From contig NZ_CP119409.1 of NCBI RefSeq assembly GCF_029223885.1, positions 894,001 to 958,000 of the forward strand: a DNA stretch of 64,000 nt. Reading direction: 5' to 3'. Origin of the DNA: Pararhizobium gei. GTDB lineage: Bacteria; Pseudomonadota; Alphaproteobacteria; Rhizobiales; Rhizobiaceae. The notes beneath the pieces are model-generated. The model was not told the origin of the DNA. It saw only the letters and a list, made by a program, of their open reading frames with translations, and did not search any database. Both the position numbers and the translations under genes were made by a program. The first letter of the stretch is position 1. Each line of letters starts with the position of its first letter. Of the stretch, positions 18,311-25,882 are shown piece after piece.

Positions 18311-19348
18311 TTAACATACCGTTTTCCTTTCACTATTTTCAACTTCACTTTCACTGTCCCCGGATTTTCCCCAAGGAAGCGAGTTTATGGAGGCCGCAAA
18401 ATTAGACACGTTCACGTGTGCATAACGCAAAACCATACGTTCGGATTTCCACCCACCAAGCTTCATAAGCGCGATTAGATCGCGGTTTGCAGCGTAGTGC
18501 CATGTCGCCCAGGTATGCCGGCAATCATGGGGAGTGAACTTTAAAATTCCCGCCCGCCGGCACGCGCCGCTAAAGCCTGTCTTGATCTGGCCGCCCCCAT
18601 CTTCTTTCACCTCGTAAGGCCTTCCCTTGTTCGTGAGGAAAACCGCACCCTTACGATGCTTGAGGTTTGCGAGCGCTGCGACGACGCCGGGATGCAGCGG
18701 AACACCGCGATCGTCATCTGTTTTAGTGTCGAGGAATGCGACATGCGCGCGAGAAAGGTCGATATCCCGCCAATCCAGATACAGTGCTTCTGACAACCGT
18801 GCGCCCGTGTAGAGCAGGAAGATGACCAGCGGCTTCAGGTGCGGCGAACATGCGTTAATCAGCTCGCTTGCCTCGTCTGGCGTAATCCAGCGGACCCGGC
18901 CTTTCGGTTGCTTGGGACGCTCTATCATCGGCCGATCACAAAGCTTGTCCTTTGCCGCGTGATTGAGGATGGCCGATATGGGCGTATAAACCTGTCGGTT
19001 CCGAGTGGCCGGCGACGCAATGGGGTAGAGCTTCATAGCCGCACGGTCGATTGCACGCTGATCGATATTGTCCAACGTCGTAGAGCCAAAGTGCTTGGCA
19101 ACGATATCGACGAACCGACTATCGCCGCCAGCTTCGAGATAGGTCACGCTGGCTTCAAGGAACGTCGTTGTTTTTCGCACGCCATGGATACCACGGTCGA
19201 GGATTTCCCCCTCCCTTTTGATCCGGATTTCTTCCGCCCTTTGCCGGTCGTCAGTGCCTGTAGTTTCATCAACAGTGACGCCTCGGAGGGTGCCGCGGAG
19301 ATACCAGTTTGTTCCGCCGTAGCGGTTCGCAACGACTTTAATTGGCAT
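18311..19348 (-). CDS. int: Tyrosine recombinase (integrase)
   Basis: 345 residues from the ATG at 19348 (protein start MPIKVVANRYGGTNWYLRG); a longer upstream frame is low-complexity and overlaps other genes. Catalytic residues are visible: Arg near 181 (TGARLSEALYLDW), HxxR near 274 (HDCRHTWATWH) and Tyr near 309 (GWKSERMVLRYAHV). It would integrate and excise the element at tRNA-Thr. The stop lies next to the displaced att repeat, the usual place for an integrase. Its first 205 bp overlap the preceding DNA-binding gene. Confidence 0.92.
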   Translation of the reverse strand: MPIKVVANRYGGTNWYLRGTLRGVTVDETTGTDDRQRAEEIRIKREGEILDRGIHGVRKTTTFLEASVTYLEAGGDSRFVDIVAKHFGSTTLDNIDQRAIDRAAMKLYPIASPATRNRQVYTPISAILNHAAKDKLCDRPMIERPKQPKGRVRWITPDEASELINACSPHLKPLVIFLLYTGARLSEALYLDWRDIDLSRAHVAFLDTKTDDDRGVPLHPGVVAALANLKHRKGAVFLTNKGRPYEVKEDGGGQIKTGFSGACRRAGILKFTPHDCRHTWATWHYAANRDLIALMKLGGWKSERMVLRYAHVNVSNFAASINSLPWGKSGDSESEVENSERKTVC

Positions 19349-19512
19349 GGCAGCGCCTCGATTAGAGCTTTTACATCGGCATCGGAAAAGATAACACGGC
19401 GGCCCGCCTTGCGGCCGAACGGATGTTCCTTGAGGAGATCCTGCAGCTTTCGCCGGGAAATATGGAGGGTCGCGGCTACGTCGTCCAGCGTGTGCAATAC
19501 GGGCAGCGCCAT
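19144..19512 (-). CDS. Excisionase-like helix-turn-helix protein
   Basis: 122 residues. The N-terminal 50 (LDDVAATLHISRRKLQDLLK, then KAGRRVIFSDADVKALIEAL) form a MerR/excisionase-type winged helix; the C-terminal half is basic and low in structure (GKGRKKSGSKGRGKS). It overlaps int by 205 bp in another frame, so the C-terminal part may be poorly constrained. It probably directs excision or controls int. An ATG at 19512 follows the preceding gene by 3 bp. Confidence 0.7.
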   Translation of the reverse strand: MALPVLHTLDDVAATLHISRRKLQDLLKEHPFGRKAGRRVIFSDADVKALIEALPCQLKSLRTATAEQTGISAAPSEASLLMKLQALTTGKGRKKSGSKGRGKSSTVVSMACEKQRRSLKPA

Positions 19513-19515
19513 CCG

Positions 19516-19692
19516 CTATTTCCCCCTTATCACGCGATCGAGATCGACCTTGCGCATCTTGATCGTCGAGCTGGCTCCGCCCGCCTGAAACGTCTTCAGT
19601 TTCCCGTCGGCATGGTAGCGCCGCACCGTTCGTGTGCTGCAACCGAGCTGATGGGCAATTTCTTTCAAACTCAGAATACGGTCATTTTTCAT
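19516..19692 (-). CDS. Small helix-turn-helix DNA-binding protein
   Basis: 58 residues starting at the ATG 19692 (MKNDRILSLKEIAHQLGC). The segment LKEIAHQLGCSTRTVRRYHA is a clear HTH of the Xis/AlpA/MerR type, followed by a wing (KLKTFQAGGASSTIKMRK). It is either a second excisionase-like factor or a small regulator. It overlaps the end of the 292-residue gene by 11 bp. Confidence 0.7.
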   Translation of the reverse strand: MKNDRILSLKEIAHQLGCSTRTVRRYHADGKLKTFQAGGASSTIKMRKVDLDRVIRGK

Positions 19693-20560
19693 CGGACAAC
19701 TCCTTACGAAGCACATCGAGTGCAGCCATAGCTTCCCTGACTTCGACCCTAAATTTTCGCTTCTCCTCTTCAGAGCCAGCCTCCATCAAAAGCCGCTTTT
19801 TCAAACGTGCGGTAGCGACGAGCTTGTCGAGCTTATCGACGATCGCCTGACCTCCGGCCGATAGCTGCGGCTCAAATCCTGCGGTCGCTTCACCACCGCG
19901 AGCGTCTTCGTGCCGGGCGTACCAAGAGACCATTCCATTCAAGGTCCAGACTTGGACAAAAGGGTCAACGTCGCTTTTCTTCACAAACTCGAAATCATCC
20001 GGAGAGACCCTTACCCCAGCTTCTTCGGCAGCTTCGGTCGTGAACGACATGACGATCTGCCCAATCATTTCGTCCATCGGCACCATTAGGTAAGGAGCGG
20101 TCCCGTATTCACTGAAATCAATGACGTGATCAGCGGTATACTGTACCTTGAGCTCACCCGCCTCATTGTAGAAGCAGGAGAAAACTGTTTGCCCTCCAGT
20201 GAGAACCAACCCTCTTCTACCAGCAAGCCTTTCAACTGAAATCGTTCGGCAAACGTTGAAGCGACCGTCATCATCACGTGAAACGAGTTCGCGAAAACGC
20301 GCTACGACATGATCGGCGATAGGGTTAGCGTCTGCCGGCGCCATTCCAGTCAGCTTTGTCAAATTTTCGATCACGCGCACACGAATGACATCCTGAAGCG
20401 AGAAGAGCCATCGGCCCAGCTTGTGCTTCTGACCAATTCGGATCACGTCACGCGCCATCCAGTTACGGAGGTTCATCAGGTTAGTAGTAGATTCACCGAC
20501 AACCTCTGCCATGGTGAAGCGGTAATCATCAGGGTCCAAAATCATAATTCGACTCTCCAT
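19682..20560 (-). CDS. Element protein with MerR-like N-terminus, unknown function
   Basis: 292 residues. The N-terminus (FTMAEVVGESTTNLMNLRNW, then KHKLGRWLFSLQDVIRVRVI) resembles the winged helix of MerR-type regulators; the middle is mixed alpha/beta, and the C-terminal 60 residues are a charged helix (KLDKLVATARLKKRLLMEAG). It has no recognised catalytic motif. Position upstream of the excisionase-like genes suggests a regulator of integration or lysogeny, possibly standing in for the missing CI-type repressor. This is inference from context only. Confidence 0.65.
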   Translation of the reverse strand: MESRIMILDPDDYRFTMAEVVGESTTNLMNLRNWMARDVIRIGQKHKLGRWLFSLQDVIRVRVIENLTKLTGMAPADANPIADHVVARFRELVSRDDDGRFNVCRTISVERLAGRRGLVLTGGQTVFSCFYNEAGELKVQYTADHVIDFSEYGTAPYLMVPMDEMIGQIVMSFTTEAAEEAGVRVSPDDFEFVKKSDVDPFVQVWTLNGMVSWYARHEDARGGEATAGFEPQLSAGGQAIVDKLDKLVATARLKKRLLMEAGSEEEKRKFRVEVREAMAALDVLRKELSDEK

Positions 20561-20692
20561 TTGTCACATGACTAACACGGAGTCGATAGAGTTTCAATAT
20601 GGCACTGGACTCGATTTCGTTAGCGATCATGATTAATATTTTCTTGATCCGTGCAGGAAGTGGTGCGGAGCTTCCGCACCACTGGCCGGGCG

Positions 20693-20881
20693 TCAGGGAT
20701 CAGCGATTTTCCGGGCGTTGTAGAGGTGAGCTTGGGCTTCCTGAAGTACAGCTGAAAGAGGCCCACTATAAGCCTTTTCGACGTTCGCAGTGATGAGCAA
20801 CATCAGCGCTTGTAGTAGGTCATCGACAGCGTCGATTGCATCGACAATATCGAGGCGGTCATCGTTCTCCATTGCCATCAA
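20693..20881 (-). CDS. Small element protein, unknown
   Basis: 62 residues, acidic and helical (DDRLDIVDAIDAVDDLLQAL). It overlaps the preceding gene by 4 bp (ATGA type), supporting it as part of the early operon. No family is recognised. The 132 bp between it and the 292-residue gene contains a short inverted repeat around GTGGTGCGGAAGCTCCGCACCAC (20661-20684), a possible attenuator. Confidence 0.55.
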   Translation of the reverse strand: MMAMENDDRLDIVDAIDAVDDLLQALMLLITANVEKAYSGPLSAVLQEAQAHLYNARKIADP

Positions 20882-21135
20882 CGAAACTCCCCTCGGTCAG
20901 CCCGAAATTCCATACTGCTCATGAACTCGGAGACGATGGAAAGCTGTTTGATTACCGTCGCAAGGCAACGGGCTGTGTCGGACAAGTCTGCCACATGGCT
21001 GCCGGCGACATGATTAGCGGGAAGTTCATCAACGACCTGGTCCACAACGCACTGTGCAAGACGGCAGATTGAGGATGCAGCGAGCAGCGCGTCATATGCG
21101 GCCGAGATCTCCGCTTTTTCGAGCTTGATTGTCAT
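20878..21135 (-). CDS. Small element protein, unknown
   Basis: 85 residues from the ATG at 21135 (MTIKLEKAEISAAYDALLAA), predicted all-helical, with several Cys/His but no metal motif. It overlaps both neighbours by 4 bp, the strongest evidence that it is translated. Function unknown. Confidence 0.6.
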   Translation of the reverse strand: MTIKLEKAEISAAYDALLAASSICRLAQCVVDQVVDELPANHVAGSHVADLSDTARCLATVIKQLSIVSEFMSSMEFRADRGEFR

Positions 21136-21332
21136 GATGCAAACTCCTCGATGCGGGCTGCATCGTCCGGCTCCGCATCGCCGCAATCTTCCCCAGCAGC
21201 GTCGTCTTCAAGGTCGCAGTCGCCGTCCATCCTATCGAGCAGCGCGATCAGGCGCTCGATATCGTTTTCAACCATCTGTCGAAAAAGCCGTTGATTATTT
21301 GCGGGCACATAGCCCCGTTCATGAGCATTCAT
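21132..21332 (-). CDS. Small acidic element protein, unknown
   Basis: 66 residues from the ATG at 21332 (MNAHERGYVPANNQRLFRQM); the middle is a helix (ENDIERLIALLDRMDGD) and the tail is strongly acidic. It is the first gene of the leftward early operon and starts 13 bp after the hairpin array at 21345-21723, which would be its 5' leader. No family recognised. Confidence 0.6.
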   Translation of the reverse strand: MNAHERGYVPANNQRLFRQMVENDIERLIALLDRMDGDCDLEDDAAGEDCGDAEPDDAARIEEFAS

Positions 21333-21344
21333 GTTCTTCACTCG

Positions 21345-21723
21345 CGGTTTGAAACCGGCTTTCGACAGCCGGGGAAAGCGTTCCACAGGGGGACGCTTTC
21401 CAATGCCGGTGACAGACCGACAGCCGGGGGGTCGAAACCTGCCGCGAGACAGGTCGAACGATTTTAAGGTTGCCCTCTGGACATAGCGTTCGCCCCCGGC
21501 CATATTGGTCGGGTTGCAAACGCTCGCCAAAGCGTTGCCATGCGTCAAGAGCCACCGAGGCTCTCACGCCTCAGCAGATCCTTCGACGCCAATCGAGGTT
21601 CTGCTTATCGCGGTCAGGGTTTCGACACCCACTGACCATGCTGCCTGATTTGTTACCATCTGACAAGCGCACCCTCGCAAAGGGTGACGGCTTGCCGTGA
21701 AAGTATTCCCGCCTGGAATACTT
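21345..21723 (-). repeat. Array of about twelve short hairpins in a non-coding stretch
   Basis: Arms I can pair by eye: 21355-60/67-72 (loop TTCGAC), 21373-81/93-401 (9 bp), 21437-41/50-54, 21495-501/507-513, 21519-24/31-36, 21548-53/59-64, 21573-78/600-605 with inner CCT/AGG, 21612-620/627-637 (loop TTCGAC), 21670-75/81-86, 21687-90/95-98 and 21701-709/715-723 (9 bp, perfect). The word CGACAGCCGGGG occurs twice (21364, 21419). No gene is evident on either strand. Strand is given as that of the downstream operon. Confidence 0.6.
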
Positions 21724-21869
21724 ATTGGTCGTCACCTGCGACCTTTAAATGTCGTCAGTTGCTACATTTTCTCGTTTGTTTACAACATTCTATAAAATAA
21801 AAAATCTGTTATATTGCAATAACTTAGCAGTCTCTGGCATACTTGCCTCACTTGAGCGATGAATGTTAA
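21724..21869. promoter_or_regulatory. AT-rich divergent promoter region
   Basis: A strongly AT-rich block (21760-21835) separates the leftward early operon and hairpin array from the only rightward gene of the element. On the plus strand TTGCAA (21814-21819) and CATACT (21838-21843) are 18 bp apart; on the minus strand a TTGCAA near the same place faces TATAGAAT near 21785-21792. Both are plausible sigma-70 sites but neither is strong. Confidence 0.35.
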
Positions 21870-21896
21870 GCACGGCGGCTAAAATTGCCACCGTGC
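21870..21896 (+). promoter_or_regulatory. Leader hairpin before the 63-residue gene
   Basis: GCACGGCGGC pairs with GCCACCGTGC (one mismatch), loop TAAAATT, ending 6 bases before the AGGAGAG ribosome site. No T-run follows, so it is more likely a leader or operator structure than a terminator. Confidence 0.45.
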
Positions 21897-21913
21897 CTAC
21901 CCAGGAGAGTGAG

Positions 21914-22105
21914 ATGGAAATTCTAAACATCCCCGTTGTTGCCGGCGAGGCAGTAATTATCGACACCAATTTTGATGCCGCGAAAAAACTGCGGATTTGC
22001 CTCCACGACGGCGCGGAACTTGAGATAATCCTGCATCCCGGCAGTTCAGTCTCATTTTTGACTGGGACATCTGCACCGCCTCGATTCATATTGGAAGCCG
22101 TGTAA
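21914..22105 (+). CDS. Small beta-rich element protein, unknown
   Basis: 63 residues (MEILNIPVVAGEAVIIDTNF and onward) with alternating hydrophobic strands, resembling a small beta-barrel or carbon-storage-regulator-like size, but CsrA motifs are absent. A strong AGGAGAG site lies 5 bases upstream. It is the only plus-strand gene in the element and converges on the zinc-finger gene with a 2-bp gap. Opposite orientation to all other genes is typical of lysogeny-expressed or cargo (moron) genes; its role is unknown. Confidence 0.65.
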   Translation: MEILNIPVVAGEAVIIDTNFDAAKKLRICLHDGAELEIILHPGSSVSFLTGTSAPPRFILEAV

Positions 22106-22107
22106 AA

Positions 22108-23064
22108 CTAAGCCGCCCTCTGAAACCACCCGTCGAAAATCTCCGCCGTAAGATAGGTAACATTGTCATGCGCTGGAACGGCACGCAGTTTGCGGACAAG
22201 GTTCGCCTTTGCCGATTTGCAGCGGCCGCTGCAAAACTTGGCGGTCGGGCTATTGGCCGTGAAGAGTATCCCGCATTCGTGGCAGCAGCATTCGACGCGA
22301 CGTTCACTTCTTTTGGCAATGTAGCATGCCGAACTGCAAAAGCGCCCGCCGTTCAGTTTTCGAATATTGCTGCTGCGAAAACCGGTGCTGCAGGTCTCGC
22401 ATGTCAGTAGCGGCGCTATCCTCTTCGATTGGTGAAGGCATTCCCTTGTGCAATATATCGCTTCTATGGAGCGCGGTCTGAACGGCTTTTTACATTCAGC
22501 GCAATCTTTCGGGCGTAGGCGTAATCGCTGGATCATGTTCGCCGCCTCGCTGTAGGCGGTGCTTTCGAAGCGGACCCGCGTTAGACTGCGCTGAACGATC
22601 GCGGAGCGAGCACACTCTTCTGTGCAAAATTTCCGAGTGCCGCCGAGGTTTCTCAAATCATCTTCAAGGGGCGCTTGGCACCATGAACAGAAATCCGGAG
22701 AGGCCGAGTATTCCCGCTGCCCTTCGATCCACGAGGGGCGCTCACCGCCGAGATAGCGTAGAGCCTCTGTCACAAGGCTTGCAGCCTCGGCATCGGCCGA
22801 TGCCCATTGATGGCCGGCAAGACACAATGACGATCGCAATCCGGCTCGAACCGCCCCCTCGTTCTCGAACGGCGAAAATCTCCATTCTCTCATCGTATCG
22901 AGGATCGAATCCACCATGATGACGCGTTCGGTCTTTTTGAAGACGGGCGCAAGTGATATTGGCCGTCTTGGCCCATGGCGATAGTCCGTATATCCGGCGG
23001 TCCACCCCTTTTGGAACAGCTTCTGTTTAGATCTCGTATTGCTCCACCAACCCATATCGTTCAC
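22108..23064 (-). CDS. Phage protein with four treble-clef zinc motifs
   Basis: 318 residues. The N-terminal part (about 50-115) has a helical domain ending RPSWIEGQREYSAS. Four CxxC...CxxxC units follow: CSWCQAPL/FCTEEC, CAECKKPF/YCTREC, CETCSTGF/FCSSAC and CHECGILF/FCSGRC, at roughly 40-50-residue spacing. Such FCS-type treble clefs bind zinc and often nucleic acid or protein. I recall similar proteins as uncharacterised in rhizobial prophages; no function is known to me. It starts at an ATGA overlap with the upstream gene, in the late operon directly after the tape-measure block. Confidence 0.75.
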   Translation of the reverse strand: MNDMGWWSNTRSKQKLFQKGWTAGYTDYRHGPRRPISLAPVFKKTERVIMVDSILDTMREWRFSPFENEGAVRAGLRSSLCLAGHQWASADAEAASLVTEALRYLGGERPSWIEGQREYSASPDFCSWCQAPLEDDLRNLGGTRKFCTEECARSAIVQRSLTRVRFESTAYSEAANMIQRLRLRPKDCAECKKPFRPRSIEAIYCTRECLHQSKRIAPLLTCETCSTGFRSSNIRKLNGGRFCSSACYIAKRSERRVECCCHECGILFTANSPTAKFCSGRCKSAKANLVRKLRAVPAHDNVTYLTAEIFDGWFQRAA

Positions 23065-23417
23065 CCAAACATTGCGTCAAAGAGGCCGCTCCACATCGGC
23101 TGATCAAGCGGTTTCGGCATCCTCTTTGTGCCGTCCTCCGCCGGCGCCGTTCGCTTCATCGTGGATTCGAGATAAACCTCGTCCATGGCTCGCAAGATTT
23201 CGACATGGCGCACATCCATCGGAATTCGGTGAAGGTCGCGATAGGCCGCGATCTCCACGAAGCTGATCGGGTTCGGCCCGGCGGCATGGTAGCTGCGGGA
23301 CCGGCTGAGGTCGCAAAACCACGCCCACAGCATTTGACCACCAGCCGGAAGCCGCGGCTTCCCGCCGCTTTCCAGGCGTTTCCGGAGTGTCTGGCAAAGT
23401 CGATCCGACAGGTTCAT
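23061..23417 (-). CDS. Tail-assembly-chaperone-associated phage protein (downstream-frame type)
   Basis: 118 residues with LWAWFCDLSRSRSYHAAGPN, then PISFVEIAAYRDLHRI and ILRAMDEVYLES. This pattern belongs to small phage proteins normally found between the tail tube/chaperone gene and the tape measure, often as the frameshift partner of the chaperone. Here it follows the tape measure, overlapping it by 4 bp. Assignment rests on pattern recall and position, not on a search. Confidence 0.6.
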   Translation of the reverse strand: MNLSDRLCQTLRKRLESGGKPRLPAGGQMLWAWFCDLSRSRSYHAAGPNPISFVEIAAYRDLHRIPMDVRHVEILRAMDEVYLESTMKRTAPAEDGTKRMPKPLDQPMWSGLFDAMFG

Positions 23418-25882
23418 CGGCGCACCCTCGGTGCTTGCGCACCCATGCCGCGCAGCGTTTTGTTCAGAGCCGAACCGGGACGCCGCGCCTCGCTCGCTGC
23501 AATTTTCGAGAAGGTGACGTTGACCTTTTCATTGCCATGCGCGTCTTCCTCCTCCACGACAGTCGTGCCGGGCGGGGCGTTATAGACATTGATCTGACGA
23601 TTGACGGCGCGTTGCTGCGGCTGTCCCATGCCACCACGCATATCCAGCTGGACGGGAATGCGCCGGCCGTCTGGCAAAGGCACCGCCGCCTCCGGTCCTG
23701 CCTCTCCGAAGATCGCGGGACGGTCGGAAATTCCACCTTTGGCAAACATGCCTATCCCGCCACCAGCTGCCCAGGTTGCCTGCGCGCCGTTCGGCACGAA
23801 CGCACCGCTGAACATGTTAGCGAGCCAACCGCCGATGCCACCGCCGCCGCCGCCCATTGAAGCCAGTCCGGCGAACATATCGTCGAACACTCTGTCCAGA
23901 AGCCTGTCTGCGAGACTTTCAGCCAGGCGGGTAAGTGCGCCCTTCAAGGCGTCGGCGGCAGAAGCTCCCTGCATGAGGTCCTGGACAAAACCCTTGGCTA
24001 CGCTTTTGCCGATTGCACCGAACTCCGCCGCGGCATCCTTCAATTCCTGTTGCCGTTCCGCGAGGCGCACGGTCTGCGCTTCCGCAGCCGCCATCTCGGC
24101 AGCGAGAGCTTTCAGGCTGTCAATCTGTGGTGGCGAAAGGGTGATGCCGGCGCTCTTGGCCTCGTTCAACAACTCTTGCTCATAGCGAAGGCGGGCCGCC
24201 GCTGCCTTTGTCATGTCGAGCGCCCGGCCTTCCAGGCTCTGTTCGGCGATAAATTCGCGAGCCTTCGCCATGATGTCGTCATAGGCGGCGCCGCGCTCCT
24301 CAAGGTCGCGGGTCTTGTCTGCCATCGCACCTTTGCGGGCGTCGGCATCCTCGACATGCCAATCTTCGTTGCCAAGCGGGAAGGACAGCCCAAATTGACC
24401 GGCGTTCTGATGCGCCCACTGCTTTGCCTGATCCGAGCCATAGCCAAGATCGGCCGCGTTGCCCTTGTTGTGCTGGCTGTTGCCCGGCGGCGCCACCCAT
24501 TTTCGAGCCGCCTCCACCGATCCATATTTTTCCAGGGCCTGTTGCCAGAGCTGTTCCTGCCGTTCGACGGAACGGAAACCGCTGTTGATGGTGACCTGGC
24601 CCTTGAGGTGATCGGGAAGGTTCTCGATCATCTTCGTCAGCTTGGCCTCGAATGCCGAAGCCAGTCCATCCACATGCGCCGCACCCCGGCCGGGCGCCAG
24701 ATAGTTTCGCAGGTCAGTGTCACCGGCCTTGGTCGAGGAAGATGCGCCCGGCGTCGGCGTGGCCGGCAGGCGCCCGCCCTTTGGAATATTCAGCCCCCGC
24801 ATCTGGTCAGCCTGCTGCAGCAACCTCGTCCGCAAACCTTCCGTGGTTCGGCGCTTCAGTTCATTCTCAAGATCGATGATTTCCTTGCGAAGGTTGGCGA
24901 TCCCTTCGCCGTGCGCGCCATCAACCACAAACTTCGCCATGTCGGAGCGCTCGGTCTTGGCGAGAAGGTCCCTCTTGTCCTGCAGCTGCGTTTCGATCGT
25001 GGACTTCGAGCGCTTGTCAACGTCGTTCAGCATGTCGATGAACGTGCCGAGCGAACTTGCGGCGTCCACGATCGCGCCCTTCAAGGCACTCCCGACCGTG
25101 GTCACGATCGTCTGGAACTTGCGATCGACCTCTTCGGCCTTTTTGATCATCTGTTCATCCATGACGATACCGAGATCGTTGGCGGCCTTGATGGTGTCCC
25201 TGATCCCGGCCTCACCCTGCGCGATCAGCTTGACGAACTGTTCGCCGCCGCTCCCGCCGAACAGCTCGTCGGAAATGCGGATCTGTGCGGCCTTGTCGAG
25301 ACGTTCGAGCTTGCCGATGATCTCGGTGAACAATGCGGACGGGTCTTTGAGTTTCTCGGCAAGCGTCCTGGCATCATATCCCAGGCGCTGGAACGATTCC
25401 GCAGCCGAGCCCTGCCCCGTCGAAATGAATTCGTCGGCGCGCAGGTTGAGTTCCTTCAGGCCATCGGTAAGCGCGTCCACGCCGATGCGGTTCTGTTCGG
25501 CCACATATTTCAGCTCCTGGAAAGCCTTGATGTTGACGCCGGCAATCTTCGCCTGGTCGCCGATTTCGGCCACGCTCTGCGCGACCTTGCCGAGCCCGCC
25601 GACGATCCCGGCAAGACCGAGGCCGGTAAGCGAGCCGACAAAGCCGCCGGCAAACGCCTTTCCAAATGTGCCGATGCGGGTCGAGGTGGTCGCCAGAGCC
25701 TGGTTGATGCGGCTGGTCGATCGCGCCATGTCGGCTTCCATGACCCGCGTGGCCCTGGACGATCCGGCCTGCAGCTGCTGATAGGTTCGAGAGCCCGTGC
25801 GCTCAGCCTTCTGGAAATTCTTTTCGAAGTCGCGAATTCGCGCCTCGAGCGACACGACCAGGCGTTCGGTATCGTCAGACAT
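23414..25882 (-). CDS. Tail tape-measure protein with embedded M15 peptidase domain
   Basis: 822 residues, short for a tape measure. N-terminal coiled coil (RIRDFEKNFQKAERTGSRTY), a glycine-rich hydrophobic segment (GFVGSLTGLGLAGIVGGLG), a long helical middle, then near 405-520 a VanY/D-Ala-D-Ala-carboxypeptidase-like domain: INSGFRSVERQEQLWQ, SQHNKGNAADLGYG (zinc His/Asp near 468-475) and NEDWHVED (catalytic/zinc His near 507). The C-terminus is again helical with a hydrophobic AFVPNGAQATWAAGGG stretch. The peptidase would cut peptidoglycan cross-links during DNA entry. It overlaps terL by 8 bp. Confidence 0.85.
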   Translation of the reverse strand: MSDDTERLVVSLEARIRDFEKNFQKAERTGSRTYQQLQAGSSRATRVMEADMARSTSRINQALATTSTRIGTFGKAFAGGFVGSLTGLGLAGIVGGLGKVAQSVAEIGDQAKIAGVNIKAFQELKYVAEQNRIGVDALTDGLKELNLRADEFISTGQGSAAESFQRLGYDARTLAEKLKDPSALFTEIIGKLERLDKAAQIRISDELFGGSGGEQFVKLIAQGEAGIRDTIKAANDLGIVMDEQMIKKAEEVDRKFQTIVTTVGSALKGAIVDAASSLGTFIDMLNDVDKRSKSTIETQLQDKRDLLAKTERSDMAKFVVDGAHGEGIANLRKEIIDLENELKRRTTEGLRTRLLQQADQMRGLNIPKGGRLPATPTPGASSSTKAGDTDLRNYLAPGRGAAHVDGLASAFEAKLTKMIENLPDHLKGQVTINSGFRSVERQEQLWQQALEKYGSVEAARKWVAPPGNSQHNKGNAADLGYGSDQAKQWAHQNAGQFGLSFPLGNEDWHVEDADARKGAMADKTRDLEERGAAYDDIMAKAREFIAEQSLEGRALDMTKAAAARLRYEQELLNEAKSAGITLSPPQIDSLKALAAEMAAAEAQTVRLAERQQELKDAAAEFGAIGKSVAKGFVQDLMQGASAADALKGALTRLAESLADRLLDRVFDDMFAGLASMGGGGGGIGGWLANMFSGAFVPNGAQATWAAGGGIGMFAKGGISDRPAIFGEAGPEAAVPLPDGRRIPVQLDMRGGMGQPQQRAVNRQINVYNAPPGTTVVEEEDAHGNEKVNVTFSKIAASEARRPGSALNKTLRGMGAQAPRVRR

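Noticed and set aside
19349..19642. N-terminal 98-residue extension of the integrase
   Set aside because: Low-complexity Arg/Gly sequence overlapping two other genes; the family N-terminus begins at 19348.
21345..21723. CRISPR array
   Set aside because: Stems differ from one another and spacing is irregular; there is no constant repeat and no cas genes.
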